Positions 9,158 to 22,476 of a stretch of DNA of 64,000 nt are shown here, piece by piece. The notes beneath the pieces are model-generated. The model worked only from the letters and a program-made list of their open reading frames with translations. It was not told the origin of the DNA and did no database searches. The translations under genes were made by a program, and so were the position numbers. This stretch comes from Pseudomonas farsensis (lineage in GTDB: Bacteria > Pseudomonadota > Gammaproteobacteria > Pseudomonadales > Pseudomonadaceae), in NCBI RefSeq assembly GCF_014268805.2, contig NZ_JABWRF020000002.1:186001-250000 (forward strand), given 5' to 3'. Numbering within the stretch: the first letter of the stretch is position 1; every line of letters starts with the position of its first letter.

Positions 9158-11050
9158 ATGACCAAGACTCTGAAGTTCAGCCACAAGATCCTTTTGGCCG
9201 CAGCACTCGTGGTAGCAGCCGCGTTCACCTGCTTCGTGCTGTACAACGATTACCGCCAACGCCAGTCCCTGCGCAGCGATACCCAGACCACGCTGCAGGA
9301 CCTGGGCAGCCTCACGGCCGGCAACATCCGCAACTGGCTCGACAGCCGTATCCAGTTGCTAGACAGCGTGGCGCAGCAGGTCGCTGTCGATGGCCCCAGC
9401 AAGGCCAGCCTGGACCGCAGCCTGGCGCTGCCGGTATATGCCAGCAACTTCATGCTCACCTACTTCGGCGCGAAGGATGGCCGCATGCAGTCGGTACCTG
9501 CCGGCAACCGCGCAGCCGACTACGACCCGCGTGCCCGCGGCTGGTACAAGGCCGCCACCGCCGCAGGCCAGACCATCGTCACCGAGCCGTACATCTCGGC
9601 CTCGGCAGGCAAGCTGGTGATCACCCTGGCAACCCCGGTGCAACAGGCCGGCAGCCTGGCCGGCGTGGCCGGCGTCGACACCGACCTGCAAACCATCAGC
9701 AAGCTGATCAATACCTTGGACTTCGATGGCCACGGCCATGCGTTCATCGTCAATGGCGAAGGCAAGATCCTCATCCACCCCAACGCCGAGCTGGCCCTCA
9801 AGACCCTCACCGACGTCTACCCCGGCACTACGCCGAGCATTGGCAGCGGGCTGAAGGAAGTGGAGGTGGATGGCCACAAGCAGTTCATCAGCTTCACCCA
9901 TATCGACGGTGTGCCCTCGGCGGACTGGTACGTCGCGCTGGTGCTCGACCAGGACGCCGCGTTCGCCATGCTCGGCGAGCTGCGCACCTCCGCATTGGTG
10001 GCCACGCTGATTGCGATTCTGGTGATCATCGGCCTGCTGAGCGTGCTGATCCGCGTGCTGATGGAGCCATTGCACGTGATGGGGCGCGCCATGCATGACA
10101 TCGCCGAGGGCGAAGGCGATCTGACCCGGCGCCTGAAAATCCACGCCCAGGACGAGTTCGGCAGCCTTGCGCAGTCGTTCAACCGCTTTGTCGAACGTAT
10201 CCACGAGTCGATCCGCGAGGTGTCCTCGGCCACCGGCCAGGTCAATAGCGTCGCCGGCCAGGTGGTCAGCGCATCGAATGCCTCGATCATCAACGCCGAC
10301 CAGCAGTCCGAGCGCACCAGCAGCGTGGCAGCAGCGATCAACCAGCTTGGCGCCGCGGCCCAGGAGATCGCCCAGAACGCCGCCCTCGCCTCGCAGCATT
10401 CAAGCGCCGCGCGCGGCCTTGCCAGCGAAGGCCAGCAGGTGGTGGGCGAAACCATCGAGGTGATGAACCAGCTGTCGGCGCGCATCAGCGATGCCAGCGG
10501 CAACATTGAGACGCTGAACAATCACACCGCCAACATTGGGCAGATTCTCGATGTGATCAGCGGCATTTCCCAGCAGACCAACCTGCTGGCGCTGAACGCG
10601 GCTATTGAAGCCGCGCGCGCCGGTGAGGCAGGGCGCGGCTTTGCCGTGGTGGCTGACGAAGTGCGTAACCTGGCCCATCGCACCCAGGAGTCGGCGCAGC
10701 AGGTGCAGAGCTTGATCGAGGAGCTGCAGGCCGGTGCGCAGATGGCCGTGAGCACCATGAACCAGAGCAAGCAGCACAGTGACCGCAGCGTGGGCATTGC
10801 CAACCAGGCCGGTGAGCGCCTGGGCAGCGTTACCCAGCGCATTGGCGAGATCGACGGCATGAACCAGTCGGTGGCGACCGCGACCGAAGAGCAGACGGCT
10901 GTGGTCGAGTCGATCAATGTCGACATTACCGAGATCAATACGCTGAATCAGGAAGGGGTGCACAACCTGCAGAGCACCTTGCGTGCCTGCACCGACCTTG
11001 AGCGCCAGGTGGAGCGGTTGAAGCATCTGGTGGGGAGTTTCAGGATTTAA
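9158..11050 (+). CDS. Methyl-accepting chemotaxis protein with dCache sensor
   Basis: 630 residues from [10 protein letters not shown] (the open frame begins 17 codons earlier, without homology). TM1 at about 10-30, a large periplasmic dCache domain, TM2 at about 275-297, HAMP, then the signalling hairpin with [20 protein letters not shown]. In the sensor, YDPRARGWY (122-130), TEPY (142-145) and GVDTD (172-176) correspond to the amino-acid-binding pattern of PctA-type receptors (Tyr, Arg, Trp, Tyr, Asp), but the residue two after TEPY is Ser where Asp is usual. It therefore probably detects amino acids or a related amine. A TAAAG at 9099 could be part of a sigma-28 promoter but is weak. Confidence 0.92.
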   Translation: MTKTLKFSHKILLAAALVVAAAFTCFVLYNDYRQRQSLRSDTQTTLQDLGSLTAGNIRNWLDSRIQLLDSVAQQVAVDGPSKASLDRSLALPVYASNFMLTYFGAKDGRMQSVPAGNRAADYDPRARGWYKAATAAGQTIVTEPYISASAGKLVITLATPVQQAGSLAGVAGVDTDLQTISKLINTLDFDGHGHAFIVNGEGKILIHPNAELALKTLTDVYPGTTPSIGSGLKEVEVDGHKQFISFTHIDGVPSADWYVALVLDQDAAFAMLGELRTSALVATLIAILVIIGLLSVLIRVLMEPLHVMGRAMHDIAEGEGDLTRRLKIHAQDEFGSLAQSFNRFVERIHESIREVSSATGQVNSVAGQVVSASNASIINADQQSERTSSVAAAINQLGAAAQEIAQNAALASQHSSAARGLASEGQQVVGETIEVMNQLSARISDASGNIETLNNHTANIGQILDVISGISQQTNLLALNAAIEAARAGEAGRGFAVVADEVRNLAHRTQESAQQVQSLIEELQAGAQMAVSTMNQSKQHSDRSVGIANQAGERLGSVTQRIGEIDGMNQSVATATEEQTAVVESINVDITEINTLNQEGVHNLQSTLRACTDLERQVERLKHLVGSFRI

Positions 11051-11059
11051 GATAGCCGG

Positions 11060-11160
11060 GGCCGCGTTGCGGCCCTTTCGCGGCACAAGGCCACTCCTAC
11101 AGGTAAACGTAGTCCCCTGTAGGAGCGGCCTTGTGCCGCGAAAGGCCTGCGCAGCAGGCC
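11060..11160. repeat. Inverted REP pair, TGTAGGAGCGGCC family
   Basis: Two copies with the CCTTGTGCCGCGAAAG variant face away from each other (5'-ends inward) across about 15 nt, the opposite arrangement to the copies at 7981 or 16068. They lie between the convergent ends of the chemoreceptor and DUF924 genes. Confidence 0.9.
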
Positions 11161-11167
11161 CAGCGCT

Positions 11168-11764
11168 TCAGAACCTGGACCCAGGCTCGAGCAAGAAGTC
11201 CATCTCTTCGCTGGTACTCGGCCTGTCCAGTACCAGATTACGCTGCGGGAAGCGGCCAAACCGGGCAATCACCCGCTGGTGCTGCTCGGCGTAATCCAGG
11301 AAACCTTCGAACAACCGGCGGCTAGCCTCGGGCTGCTCATCGAGCAACGCCTGGTAACGCTCGATGCACTGGTTTTGCCAGTCGAGCACCTCGGCGTGCT
11401 CCAGCACCAGCAGCACAAACACCCGTTGAATCGGCAGCAACTGGAAATCCCAGCCTTTTTGCAGCCCCTGCATGGCCAGCACCTGCGCACGTCGGTCGCC
11501 TTCGAAGGCGCGCGGCGTGTCGCGGTAGATCATGCGCGGCAGCTGATCCAGCAGGATCAGCAACCCCAGCCAGCCTTGCGGGCTTTGCTGCCACTCATCG
11601 AGCCCGCCCGCCAGGGCTTGCTCGACGAGCTCGCCAAAGTGCGCCCGTGCTTCGTCGTCGTGGTGCTTGCCGAACCACAGCGTGTTCTTCTCGTCAGCCA
11701 CGGCCTGGGCGTTTGCGCCCCAACCGAACCACCATTCCAACAACGGCTGCCAAGGTGCGAGCAT
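11168..11764 (-). CDS. DUF924 family protein
   Basis: 198 residues, recognised as DUF924 from WWFG near the start, LGLLILLDQLPRMIYRDTPR (residues about 65-85) and FGRFPQRN near the end. The fold is an all-helical, TPR-like one; the biochemical role is unknown. It begins only 3 nt after the fbp stop, so it is translated from the same message as fructose-bisphosphatase. No signal peptide, presumably cytoplasmic. Confidence 0.9.
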   Translation of the reverse strand: MLAPWQPLLEWWFGWGANAQAVADEKNTLWFGKHHDDEARAHFGELVEQALAGGLDEWQQSPQGWLGLLILLDQLPRMIYRDTPRAFEGDRRAQVLAMQGLQKGWDFQLLPIQRVFVLLVLEHAEVLDWQNQCIERYQALLDEQPEASRRLFEGFLDYAEQHQRVIARFGRFPQRNLVLDRPSTSEEMDFLLEPGSRF

Positions 11765-11767
11765 GGG

Positions 11768-12778
<1,011 letters not shown>

Positions 12779-12911
12779 GTAAGGCTCCGAAGGAAATAAG
12801 GGAGAAACAACCCCCGCAGTTTACAGGGAGAGTTGCAGGCTAGCGAGCAAAGAGACTCGCTTGAGGGGGTTAGGTTCAGCGCAGGCCCTGCCGATGGTCG
12901 CCAGAACAGAC

Positions 12912-12971
12912 AATCGCGGGGCAAGCCCGCCCCTACGCAAACCCTGCGTGGGAGCGGGCTTGCCCCGCGAT
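12912..12971. repeat. Inverted REP pair between glgP and fbp
   Basis: Two GCGGGGCAAGCCCGC-type REPs in inverted orientation separated by about 12 nt, next to the glgP stop codon. Both flanking genes are on the minus strand, so the hairpin would lie at the 3' end of the glgP message. Confidence 0.92.
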
Positions 12972-12980
12972 TTGTTCAGG

Positions 12981-15446
<2,466 letters not shown>

Positions 15447-15564
15447 CCGGCATCCTCGGGCAAGTAGGCGAAAGCGCTGGGAGATTGTTCAGCCTAGACG
15501 CTCTGACACAGAGTGAAAGCGGCGGTTCGCGGTTTTCATCAAGTGAAGCGGAATCTGGCGAAAG

Positions 15565-15596
15565 GTTGTTCACAAATTGAACAACTCCGGTATCAT
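15565..15596 (+). promoter_or_regulatory. Candidate promoter with overlapping palindrome before the YkgJ-type gene
   Basis: A perfect inverted repeat, GTTGTTCA-CAAAT-TGAACAAC (15565-15585), overlaps TTGTTC, a possible -35; TATCAT at 15591 lies 18 nt downstream as a possible -10. The arrangement is what a repressor operator would look like. It is about 40 nt upstream of the ATG at 15633. The regulator is unknown. Confidence 0.5.
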
Positions 15597-15632
15597 CGCG
15601 CGCCCCCACCCGTGATACGCCCAGCCAAAAAA

Positions 15633-16037
15633 ATGAAAACGACCCTGATTGCCGCCGCCGAAGTCGACCGCCTGGAGACCTGGCAGCGTTATGCCAGCCA
15701 CATGTGCGGTGGCTGCCACTCCACCTGCTGCACCTTGCCGGTGGAGGTGAAGATCAAGGATCTGATCCGCATTGGTGTGGTGGATGAGTTCGAAAAAGAC
15801 GAGCCGCCGAAGAACGTCGCCAAGCGTTTGCAGAAGGAAGGCATCATCGAACGCTTCAACCAGAAGTCAGGCATTTTCACCCTGACCCGGATGAGCAACG
15901 ATGACTGCATGTACCTGGATCGCAAGAGCCGCTTGTGCACCATCTACGAAAAGCGCCCGGACACCTGCCGCAACCACCCCAAGATCGGGCCACGGCCTGG
16001 CTACTGCGCGTACAAGCCCAAGGTAGTCGGGCGCTAA
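15633..16037 (+). CDS. YkgJ-family cysteine cluster protein
   Basis: 134 residues, cytoplasmic. Cysteine groups MCGGCHSTCC near the N-terminus and DDCMYLD...LCTIYEKRPDTCRNHP near the C-terminus match the zinc/iron-chelating CxxCx(n) pattern of the YkgJ/UPF0153 family, whose function is not established. The frame is open 40 codons further upstream, but that part overlaps the promoter palindrome and lacks family features, so I start at MKTTLIAAAEV. Divergent from glgP and convergent with typA. Confidence 0.85.
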   Translation: MKTTLIAAAEVDRLETWQRYASHMCGGCHSTCCTLPVEVKIKDLIRIGVVDEFEKDEPPKNVAKRLQKEGIIERFNQKSGIFTLTRMSNDDCMYLDRKSRLCTIYEKRPDTCRNHPKIGPRPGYCAYKPKVVGR

Positions 16038-16067
16038 GCGGCGGCCTGACCACCGCGGCGGGATCTC

Positions 16068-16182
16068 TGTAGGAGCGGCCTTGTGTCGCGAAAGGGCCGC
16101 GCAGCGGCCCCGGCGATTCTGCAAGAGGCCGAGATCCTGGGGCTGCTGCGCAGCCCATTCGCGACACAAGGCCGCTCCTACA
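16068..16182. repeat. Inverted REP pair, TGTAGGAGCGGCC family
   Basis: A 115-bp composite: TGTAGGAGCGGCCTTGTGTC at the left, its complement at the right, and inner GGCCGCGCAGCGGCC / GGGCTGCTGCGCAGCCC arms. Lies between the convergent YkgJ-type and typA genes, upstream of the typA terminator. Confidence 0.95.
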
Positions 16183-16265
16183 GCGACCGAGCCAGGCACG
16201 CTGGCGATGCCAGACGCGACCCTTGTCGCGATGAGGCCGGCACAGACCGCACAAAACCCGCAGAC

Positions 16266-16304
16266 AAAAAAACGCCCCCGGCCTTTCGACCGGGGGCGTT
16301 TTTA
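16266..16304. terminator. Rho-independent terminator of typA (possibly bidirectional)
   Basis: An 11-bp stem AACGCCCCCGG / CCGGGGGCGTT with an 8-nt loop, flanked by A-runs on one side and T-runs on the other, so it can act in both directions. It lies 16 nt past the typA stop. Confidence 0.92.
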
Positions 16305-16320
16305 TTCAGCCAACACTAAC

Positions 16321-18144
16321 TTAGCTGTTTTTGGCTTTCTTGGCAGCGCGGGTACGCTCGCTTTCGTCCAGAATCTTCTTGCGAAGACGGATGGACTTCG
16401 GCGTGACTTCGCACAGCTCGTCTTCCTGGATGTATTCCAGAGCCTGTTCCAGGGTGAAGCGAACCGGCGGCACCAGGGCGATGACTTCGTCTTTACCCGA
16501 AGCACGCATGTTGTCGAGCTTCTTGCCCTTGGTAGGGTTGACGCCCAGGTCGTTGTCGCGGCTGTTCTGGCCGACGATCTGACCGTTGTAGATCTCTTGA
16601 CCGTGCTCGACGAACAGCTTGCCACGCGCCTGCAGGGTTTCCAGCGAGTAGGTCAGTGCCTTGCCGGTTTCAACCGAAACCAGTACGCCGTTCTGACGGC
16701 CGGACATGTGGCCGGACTTCACGGTGTCGTAGCGGTCGAAGATCGAGGTCAGGATGCCTGCACCGTTGGTCAGGGTCAGGAACTGGTTACGGAAACCGAT
16801 CAGACCACGGGCCGGGATGTTGTATTCCAGGCGCACACGGCCTTTGCCATCCGGGACCATGTTGGTCAGGTCGCCCTTACGCAGACCCATCTCTTCCATG
16901 ACCTTGCCCTGGGATTCTTCAGGGATGTCGATGGTGACGTTTTCGAACGGTTCCTGCTTGACGCCATCCACTTCGCGGATGATCACTTCAGGACGACCCA
17001 GGGCCAGTTCGAAGCCTTCGCGACGCATGGTTTCGATCAGTACCGACAGGTGCAGCTCGCCACGGCCCGAGACCTTGAACTTGTCTGGGGAGTCGGTTTC
17101 TTCAACGCGCAGGGCAACGTTGTAGAGCAGCTCTTTGTCCAGACGGTCCTTGATGTTACGGCTGGTGACGAACTTGCCTTCCTTGCCGCAGAACGGCGAA
17201 TCGTTGACCTGGAAGGTCATCGAAACGGTAGGCTCGTCGACGGTCAGCGGCTTCATTGCCTCGACGGCAGTCGGGTCGCACAGGGTGTCGGAGATGAACA
17301 GCTCGTCGAAACCGCTGATGCAGACGATGTCGCCAGCCTGGGCTTCTTCGACGTCTACACGGTGCAGGCCGTGGTGACCCATCAGCTTGAGGATACGGCC
17401 GTTACGCTTCTTGCCGTCGGCGTCGATGGCAACAACCGGGGTGTTCGGCTTGATGCGACCACGGGCGATACGGCCAACACCGATAACACCGAGGAAGCTG
17501 TTGTAGTCCAGTGCCGAGATTTGCATCTGGAACGGGCCGTCACGGTCAACAGCTGGCGCTGGAACGTGGTCGACGACAGCCTGGTACAGGGCAGTCATGT
17601 CTTCGCCCATGGCGGTGTGGTCCAGGCCGGCGATGCCGTTCAGGGCCGAGGCGTAGACAACCTGGAAGTCCAACTGCTCGTCGGTAGCGCCGAGGTTGTC
17701 GAACAGGTCGAAGATCTGGTCCAGAACCCAGTCAGGACGCGCGCCCGGACGGTCGACCTTGTTGATCACGACGATTGGCTTCAGGCCAGCTTCGAACGCC
17801 TTTTTGGTCACGAAGCGGGTTTGCGGCATAGGGCCGTCCTGGGCGTCGACCAGCAGCAGCACGGAGTCGACCATCGACATTACACGCTCAACCTCGCCAC
17901 CGAAGTCGGCGTGGCCGGGGGTGTCGACGATGTTGATGTGGTAGCCGTTCCAGTTGATGGCGGTGTTTTTCGCCAGAATGGTAATACCGCGCTCTTTTTC
18001 CTGGTCGTTGGAGTCCATGACGCGCTCGTCGTTGAGCTCGTTACGCTCCAGAGTGCCGGACTGACGCAGGAGTTTGTCGACCAGGGTGGTTTTACCATGG
18101 TCAACGTGGGCGATGATGGCGATGTTACGCAGATTTTCGATCAC
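16321..18144 (-). CDS. typA: Ribosome-associated GTPase TypA/BipA
   Basis: 607 residues, full length. A translational GTPase that binds the ribosome and helps 50S assembly and growth at low temperature or under stress. The G1 motif [14 protein letters not shown] lies at about 13-26, then the switch [17 protein letters not shown] and NKVD. The C-terminal half carries the BipA-specific domain. It is followed by a strong terminator, and thiI lies 126 bp upstream on the same strand. Confidence 0.97.
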   Translation of the reverse strand: MIENLRNIAIIAHVDHGKTTLVDKLLRQSGTLERNELNDERVMDSNDQEKERGITILAKNTAINWNGYHINIVDTPGHADFGGEVERVMSMVDSVLLLVDAQDGPMPQTRFVTKKAFEAGLKPIVVINKVDRPGARPDWVLDQIFDLFDNLGATDEQLDFQVVYASALNGIAGLDHTAMGEDMTALYQAVVDHVPAPAVDRDGPFQMQISALDYNSFLGVIGVGRIARGRIKPNTPVVAIDADGKKRNGRILKLMGHHGLHRVDVEEAQAGDIVCISGFDELFISDTLCDPTAVEAMKPLTVDEPTVSMTFQVNDSPFCGKEGKFVTSRNIKDRLDKELLYNVALRVEETDSPDKFKVSGRGELHLSVLIETMRREGFELALGRPEVIIREVDGVKQEPFENVTIDIPEESQGKVMEEMGLRKGDLTNMVPDGKGRVRLEYNIPARGLIGFRNQFLTLTNGAGILTSIFDRYDTVKSGHMSGRQNGVLVSVETGKALTYSLETLQARGKLFVEHGQEIYNGQIVGQNSRDNDLGVNPTKGKKLDNMRASGKDEVIALVPPVRFTLEQALEYIQEDELCEVTPKSIRLRKKILDESERTRAAKKAKNS

Positions 18145-18270
18145 AACTGTATCTCGATCAGAGGATTCGGTTGCCGCCAGTCTAGACGGCCAATATGAAG
18201 TTAAAAGGCTCAGCGGGCCCGGCGGTCGGGGGGGCGATGGCGGATGCTGCCGCCATAGAGCCCCGGCATC

Positions 18271-19725
18271 TTATGTCGGACGATAAACACGCACATTGGC
18301 ATGTCCCTCACTGAGCAGATGGTGTGCGTGCAAACGGCTCATCACACCCTTGTCGCAATACAGCAGGTACTGCCGGTTGGCATCCAGCTGCTTGAATTTG
18401 CTGTTGATGGCATAGAACGGCATAGCCTGGACCTCGATGCCGTCGATGACCAGTGGCTGGTCTTCCTGGGCATCGGGGTGACGGATATCGATGACGATCT
18501 GGCCCGGCAATGCCTCGGCCACTTCTTCGATTTCAACGTCCTTGCCCAGCTCGTCGATCACATGGTCGATGGAGATCAGCCGCGCGCGCTCCAGGGCGCG
18601 CTCGAGCACGGCCATGTCGAACTGCTTCTCTTCATGCTCCATGCGGTGGCGCTTGGCATGGGTGGTCGGGTTTACCGAGATCACGCCGCAGTACTCAGGC
18701 ATGTGCTTGGCGAAGTCGGCGGTGCCGATTTCGGTGGCCTGGTCGATGATGTCCTGCTTGTGGCTGGCCAGCAGCGGGCGCAGCACCAGCTTGTCGGTGG
18801 CCGAGTCGATGATCGACAGGTTCGGCAAAGTCTGGCTGGACACCTGGGAAATCGCCTCGCCGGTGACCAGCGCGTCGATCTGCAGGCGGTCGGCCATATG
18901 TGCGGCGCCGCGCAGCATCATGCGCTTGAGCGTCACGCCCATGTAGCTGTTGTCGACCTTGTTGAGAATCTCGCCGACCACTTCTTCGAACGGCACGCTG
19001 ATAAACAGCACGCGCTGGCTGCTGCCGTATTTTTTCCACAGGAAGTGCGCCACTTCCATCACGCCCAGCTCGTGGGCACGGCCGCCAAGGTTGAAGAAGC
19101 AGAAGTGGGTCATCAGGCCGCGACGCATCATCTGGTAGGCCGCCACGGTGGAGTCGAAGCCGCCGGACATCAGCACCAGCGTCTGCTCCAGGGCGCCCAG
19201 CGGGTAGCCGCCAATGCCCTGGTGCTGGTTGTGAATCACGTACAGGCGCTGGTTGCGGATTTCGATACGCACCAGCACTTCGGGCTTCTTCAGCTCGATA
19301 CCGGCGGCGCCGCACTGCTGGCGCAACTGGCTGCCAACGTAGCGGTCGACGTCCATCGAGGTGAAGTCGTGGTGGCCACCCCGCTTGCACCGCACGGCAA
19401 AGTGCTTGCCGGCCAACAGGTGGCCGAAGTGCTGCTTGCACTTGGCAACGATGTCGTCGAAGTCGCCCAGCGGGTACTCCTCGACCTGCAGGAAGTGGGT
19501 GATACCCGGGGTGCAGGTAAGGCGTTCGATGATCTCGCGCTGAACCTTTTCGTCCTCGATGCGGGTGACCACCTCGAGATTGTCCCAGACACCATCAACC
19601 ACGAGCTCAGGATCGAGGTCCTTGAGCACGTTGCGGATGTTCTTGCCGAGCTGGCGGATGAAGCGCTTGCGCACCGGCCGGCTCTTGATGGTGATCTCTG
19701 GGAAGACTTTGACGATAAGTTTCAT
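18271..19725 (-). CDS. thiI: tRNA 4-thiouridine synthase ThiI
   Basis: 484 residues, the long form with a rhodanese tail. It makes s4U8 in tRNA and passes sulfur to the thiamine thiazole pathway. Order: NFLD and THUMP domain, PP-loop ATPase motif MSGGFDSTV (about 186-194), conserved cysteine in [12 protein letters not shown], and C-terminal rhodanese domain with the persulfide cysteine in [11 protein letters not shown] (about Cys457). The frame opens 48 codons earlier within a REP, but homology begins at [20 protein letters not shown]. Divergent from glnA. Confidence 0.96.
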   Translation of the reverse strand: MKLIVKVFPEITIKSRPVRKRFIRQLGKNIRNVLKDLDPELVVDGVWDNLEVVTRIEDEKVQREIIERLTCTPGITHFLQVEEYPLGDFDDIVAKCKQHFGHLLAGKHFAVRCKRGGHHDFTSMDVDRYVGSQLRQQCGAAGIELKKPEVLVRIEIRNQRLYVIHNQHQGIGGYPLGALEQTLVLMSGGFDSTVAAYQMMRRGLMTHFCFFNLGGRAHELGVMEVAHFLWKKYGSSQRVLFISVPFEEVVGEILNKVDNSYMGVTLKRMMLRGAAHMADRLQIDALVTGEAISQVSSQTLPNLSIIDSATDKLVLRPLLASHKQDIIDQATEIGTADFAKHMPEYCGVISVNPTTHAKRHRMEHEEKQFDMAVLERALERARLISIDHVIDELGKDVEIEEVAEALPGQIVIDIRHPDAQEDQPLVIDGIEVQAMPFYAINSKFKQLDANRQYLLYCDKGVMSRLHAHHLLSEGHANVRVYRPT

Positions 19726-19845
19726 TGGGTTAACAGCGCGCGCAGGGCCTGCCGAAAATGAGGGGCGCGAATTATATCGGAAATTGCTCAGGTTTTGAGC
19801 AGTTTTTGAACGCTGGCGTCGAATTATCTTGGCTTTACCGGCCTC

Positions 19846-19962
19846 ATCGCGGGGCAAGCCCGCTCCCACAAGGGTCGGCTGGCCTCAAGGAGTTGGACAC
19901 CTATTCAATTCCTTGGGAGCCTGACTGCAAAGCCATGCGTGGGAGCGGGCTTGCCCCGCGAT
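19846..19962. repeat. Inverted REP pair upstream of thiI
   Basis: Two GCGGGGCAAGCCCGCTCCCACA-type REPs facing each other about 65 nt apart, bounded by TCATCGCGG and CCGCGATGA. Unusual for this window because the flanking genes, thiI and glnA, are divergent; the pair sits toward the thiI side and leaves the glnA control region free. Confidence 0.92.
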
Positions 19963-19983
19963 GAGGCCCCAACCTCCATCAAG

Positions 19984-19998
19984 GCACCACAATGGTGC
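19984..19998. promoter_or_regulatory. NtrC-binding site upstream of glnA
   Basis: GCACCACAATGGTGC is a perfect dyad of the NtrC type (GCACC-N5-GGTGC), centred about 125 bp upstream of the -12 element of the glnA sigma-54 promoter, a normal enhancer distance. Confidence 0.85.
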
Positions 19999-20103
19999 GC
20001 ACACATTAAATTACGCCTCTTATAAGTGCGTTTTTCCTCGGCACCCCGCCCGCAAATGCCCGCAAACGCCGCCTTTTATCCTGCGCTCGCCATTTTCGGG
20101 CAC

Positions 20104-20119
20104 TGGCATGCAATTTGCT
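20104..20119 (+). promoter_or_regulatory. Sigma-54 promoter of glnA
   Basis: TGGCATGCAATTTGCT has the -24 GG and -12 GC exactly 10 nt apart, close to the TGGCAC-N5-TTGC consensus. Transcription would start near 20130, leaving a leader of about 90 nt before the glnA ATG. With the NtrC site upstream this predicts nitrogen-starvation induction. Confidence 0.85.
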
Positions 20120-20218
20120 CCCTTGTGAGGCAGGTAAGCTTGGCCGACTATCCGCGCCCGGCAACACCCTTTTTCCAGAGCAGCGGCCTACCGCGCTCTA
20201 GACCCTCCGGAGGACAAC

Positions 20219-21625
20219 ATGTCGAAGTCGGTTCAACTCATCAAAGATCATGACGTCAAGTGGATTGATCTGCGTTTCACGGACACCAAAGGCATTCAGC
20301 ATCACGTGACCATGCCGGCGCGCGATGGCCTGGACGAAGACTTCTTCGAAGTCGGCAAGATGTTCGACGGTTCCTCCATTGCCGGCTGGAAAGGCATCGA
20401 AGCCTCCGACATGATCCTGATGCCGGTCGATGATACTGCCGTACTGGACCCGTTCACCGAAGAACCGACCCTGATCATCACCTGTGACATCGTCGACCCT
20501 TCGAGCATGCAGGGCTACGACCGCGACCCACGTGCGATCGCCAAGCGCGCCGAAGAGTACCTGAAGAGCACCGGCATCGGTGACACCGTCTTCGCAGGCC
20601 CGGAGCCTGAGTTCTTCATCTTCGACGAAGTGAAGTTCCAGTCGGACATTTCCGGCTCGATGTTCAAGATCTTCTCCGAGCAAGGCTCGTGGATGACCGG
20701 TGCTGACGTGGAAGGCGGCAACAAAGGCCACCGTCCAGGCGTCAAAGGCGGCTACTTCCCGGTTCCGCCGTTCGACCACGACCACGAAATCCGTACTGCC
20801 ATGTGCAACGCACTGGAAGAAATGGGCCAGATCGTCGAAGTTCACCACCACGAAGTGGCAACTGCCGGCCAGAACGAAATCGGCGTCAAGTTCAACACCC
20901 TGGTGAAGAAAGCGGACGAAGTTCAGGCCCTGAAATACGTCGTGCACAACGTTGCCGACGCTTACGGCCGCACCGCTACCTTCATGCCTAAGCCTCTGTA
21001 CGGCGACAACGGCTCGGGCATGCACGTGCACATGTCGATCTGGAAAGACGGCAAAAACACCTTCTCCGGTGAAGGCTATGCCGGCCTTTCGGATACCGCT
21101 CTGTACTTCATCGGCGGCATCATCAAGCACGGCAAGGCCCTGAACGGCTTCACCAACCCGTCGACCAACTCGTACAAGCGTCTGGTCCCAGGCTTCGAAG
21201 CACCGGTAATGCTGGCCTACTCGGCCCGCAACCGTTCCGCCTCGATCCGTATTCCTTACGTTGGCAGCCCGAAAGCCCGCCGTATCGAAGCGCGCTTCCC
21301 GGACCCATCGGCCAACCCGTACCTGGCCTTCGCTGCACTGCTGATGGCAGGCCTGGACGGCATCCAGAACAAGATCCACCCAGGCGATGCTGCCGACAAG
21401 AACCTGTACGACCTGCCGCCTGAAGAGGCCAAGGAAATCCCGCAAGTGTGCGGCAGCCTGAAAGAAGCTCTGGAAGAGCTGGATAAAGGCCGTGCGTTCC
21501 TGACCAAGGGCGGCGTGTTCTCCGACGACTTCATCGATGCCTTCATCGAGCTGAAGAGCGAAGAAGAGATCAAGGTCCGCACCTTCGTGCACCCGCTGGA
21601 ATACGAGCTGTACTACAGCTGCTGA
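20219..21625 (+). CDS. glnA: Glutamine synthetase type I
   Basis: 468 residues, the standard dodecameric GSI. It joins ammonia to glutamate with [21 protein letters not shown], the beta-grasp signature, is near the N-terminus, [10 protein letters not shown] is in the active site, and the adenylylation tyrosine lies in [16 protein letters not shown] (about Tyr398), so activity should be controlled by GlnE. An AGGAGG-like site (CCGGAGGACAAC) precedes the ATG. Codon choice is strongly biased, consistent with high expression. Followed by a strong terminator. Confidence 0.98.
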   Translation: MSKSVQLIKDHDVKWIDLRFTDTKGIQHHVTMPARDGLDEDFFEVGKMFDGSSIAGWKGIEASDMILMPVDDTAVLDPFTEEPTLIITCDIVDPSSMQGYDRDPRAIAKRAEEYLKSTGIGDTVFAGPEPEFFIFDEVKFQSDISGSMFKIFSEQGSWMTGADVEGGNKGHRPGVKGGYFPVPPFDHDHEIRTAMCNALEEMGQIVEVHHHEVATAGQNEIGVKFNTLVKKADEVQALKYVVHNVADAYGRTATFMPKPLYGDNGSGMHVHMSIWKDGKNTFSGEGYAGLSDTALYFIGGIIKHGKALNGFTNPSTNSYKRLVPGFEAPVMLAYSARNRSASIRIPYVGSPKARRIEARFPDPSANPYLAFAALLMAGLDGIQNKIHPGDAADKNLYDLPPEEAKEIPQVCGSLKEALEELDKGRAFLTKGGVFSDDFIDAFIELKSEEEIKVRTFVHPLEYELYYSC

Positions 21626-21658
21626 TGTGAGCGGCGCCCTGCGCCGGTGACTTCAGAC

Positions 21659-21690
21659 AAACGGCCTTCTTCGGAAGGCCGTTTTCGTTT
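21659..21690 (+). terminator. Rho-independent terminator of glnA
   Basis: Stem AAACGGCCTTC / GAAGGCCGTTT with a TTCG tetraloop, followed by TTCGTTT, 34 nt beyond the glnA stop. Confidence 0.95.
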
Positions 21691-21774
21691 CTGCCCGCAA
21701 TCTATTCAGATGCGTCCTACAAGTAATCCGAGCCCAACTGCCCACACTAGGTCTCCCAGCCACGGAGATCCCCA

Positions 21775-22323
21775 ATGCGCCTCACCTATGCACTCCCCCC
21801 CTTCGCCCTGACCCTCGCCCTCGCCGGCTGCACAGCAGCGAGCCCCACCGCCAATCAGTTCGCCCCCTTGCTTGACGCCATCGAACAACGCCTCGACCTC
21901 GCCCGCTCGGTCGCCCAGCACAAATGGCGCAACGACTTGCCGGTAGAAGCCCCCGAACGCGAACGGCAAGTACTCGCCAAGGTGCGCCTGGAAGCCTCCG
22001 ACTATGGCCTGCCCCCCGCACGTGCCACTGCGTTTTTTACCGACCAGATGGAAGCCAACAAGTTGATCCAGTACGCCTTGCTCGACCGCTGGGCAACCCT
22101 GGACCCCAACGCGCTGGCGGCCCCGCGCGACCTTGCCAGTGAGCTGCGCCCACGCCTGGACAAACTCCAGGCCAGCCTGTTGTTCGAACTTGCCGAGCTG
22201 GACCGCAAGCCAATGCCCGACTGCACACGCAACCTGGCCGACGCCCTGGCCGGGCGCACCGACAATGAACTGCGCCACTTGGCCCTGGTGCGCGCCACCG
22301 GCCAGCTGTGCCTGAAACAGTGA
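21775..22323 (+). CDS. Secreted chorismate mutase, AroQ-gamma type, predicted lipoprotein
   Basis: 182 residues. The signal peptide ends in LALAGC (Cys19), so it should be a lipoprotein of the periplasmic side. The mature part matches the all-helical exported chorismate mutases: LLDAIEQRLDLARSVAQHKW with the catalytic Arg and Lys, APERERQVLAKV, and FFTDQMEANKLIQYALLDRW. Two cysteines near the C-terminus (PDCTRN, QLCLKQ) could form the disulfide known in this group. The reaction is chorismate to prephenate; its purpose outside the cytoplasm is unknown. It lies between glnA and ntrB with its own spacing on each side. Confidence 0.85.
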   Translation: MRLTYALPPFALTLALAGCTAASPTANQFAPLLDAIEQRLDLARSVAQHKWRNDLPVEAPERERQVLAKVRLEASDYGLPPARATAFFTDQMEANKLIQYALLDRWATLDPNALAAPRDLASELRPRLDKLQASLLFELAELDRKPMPDCTRNLADALAGRTDNELRHLALVRATGQLCLKQ

Positions 22324-22332
22324 AGGCGGCAA

Positions 22333-22349
22333 TGCTCTATATTGGTGCA
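22333..22349. promoter_or_regulatory. NtrC-binding site upstream of ntrBC
   Basis: TGCTCTATATTGGTGCA differs by one base from the enteric NtrC site TGCACTATATTGGTGCA upstream of glnA, as I recall that site. It lies just after the chorismate mutase stop and about 140 bp before the sigma-54 promoter of ntrB. Confidence 0.75.
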
Positions 22350-22476
22350 TGGCAAGGCACTACGCGCCGCCCGTCACCCCAAAACAGGTCGCAGCACGCG
22401 CATTTTCAGAAGATTCTGGTCCGAATATGCGCATCTTCCGGGGTTTATCAGGAAATTCCGCTTCTTTTCGGAGCCT

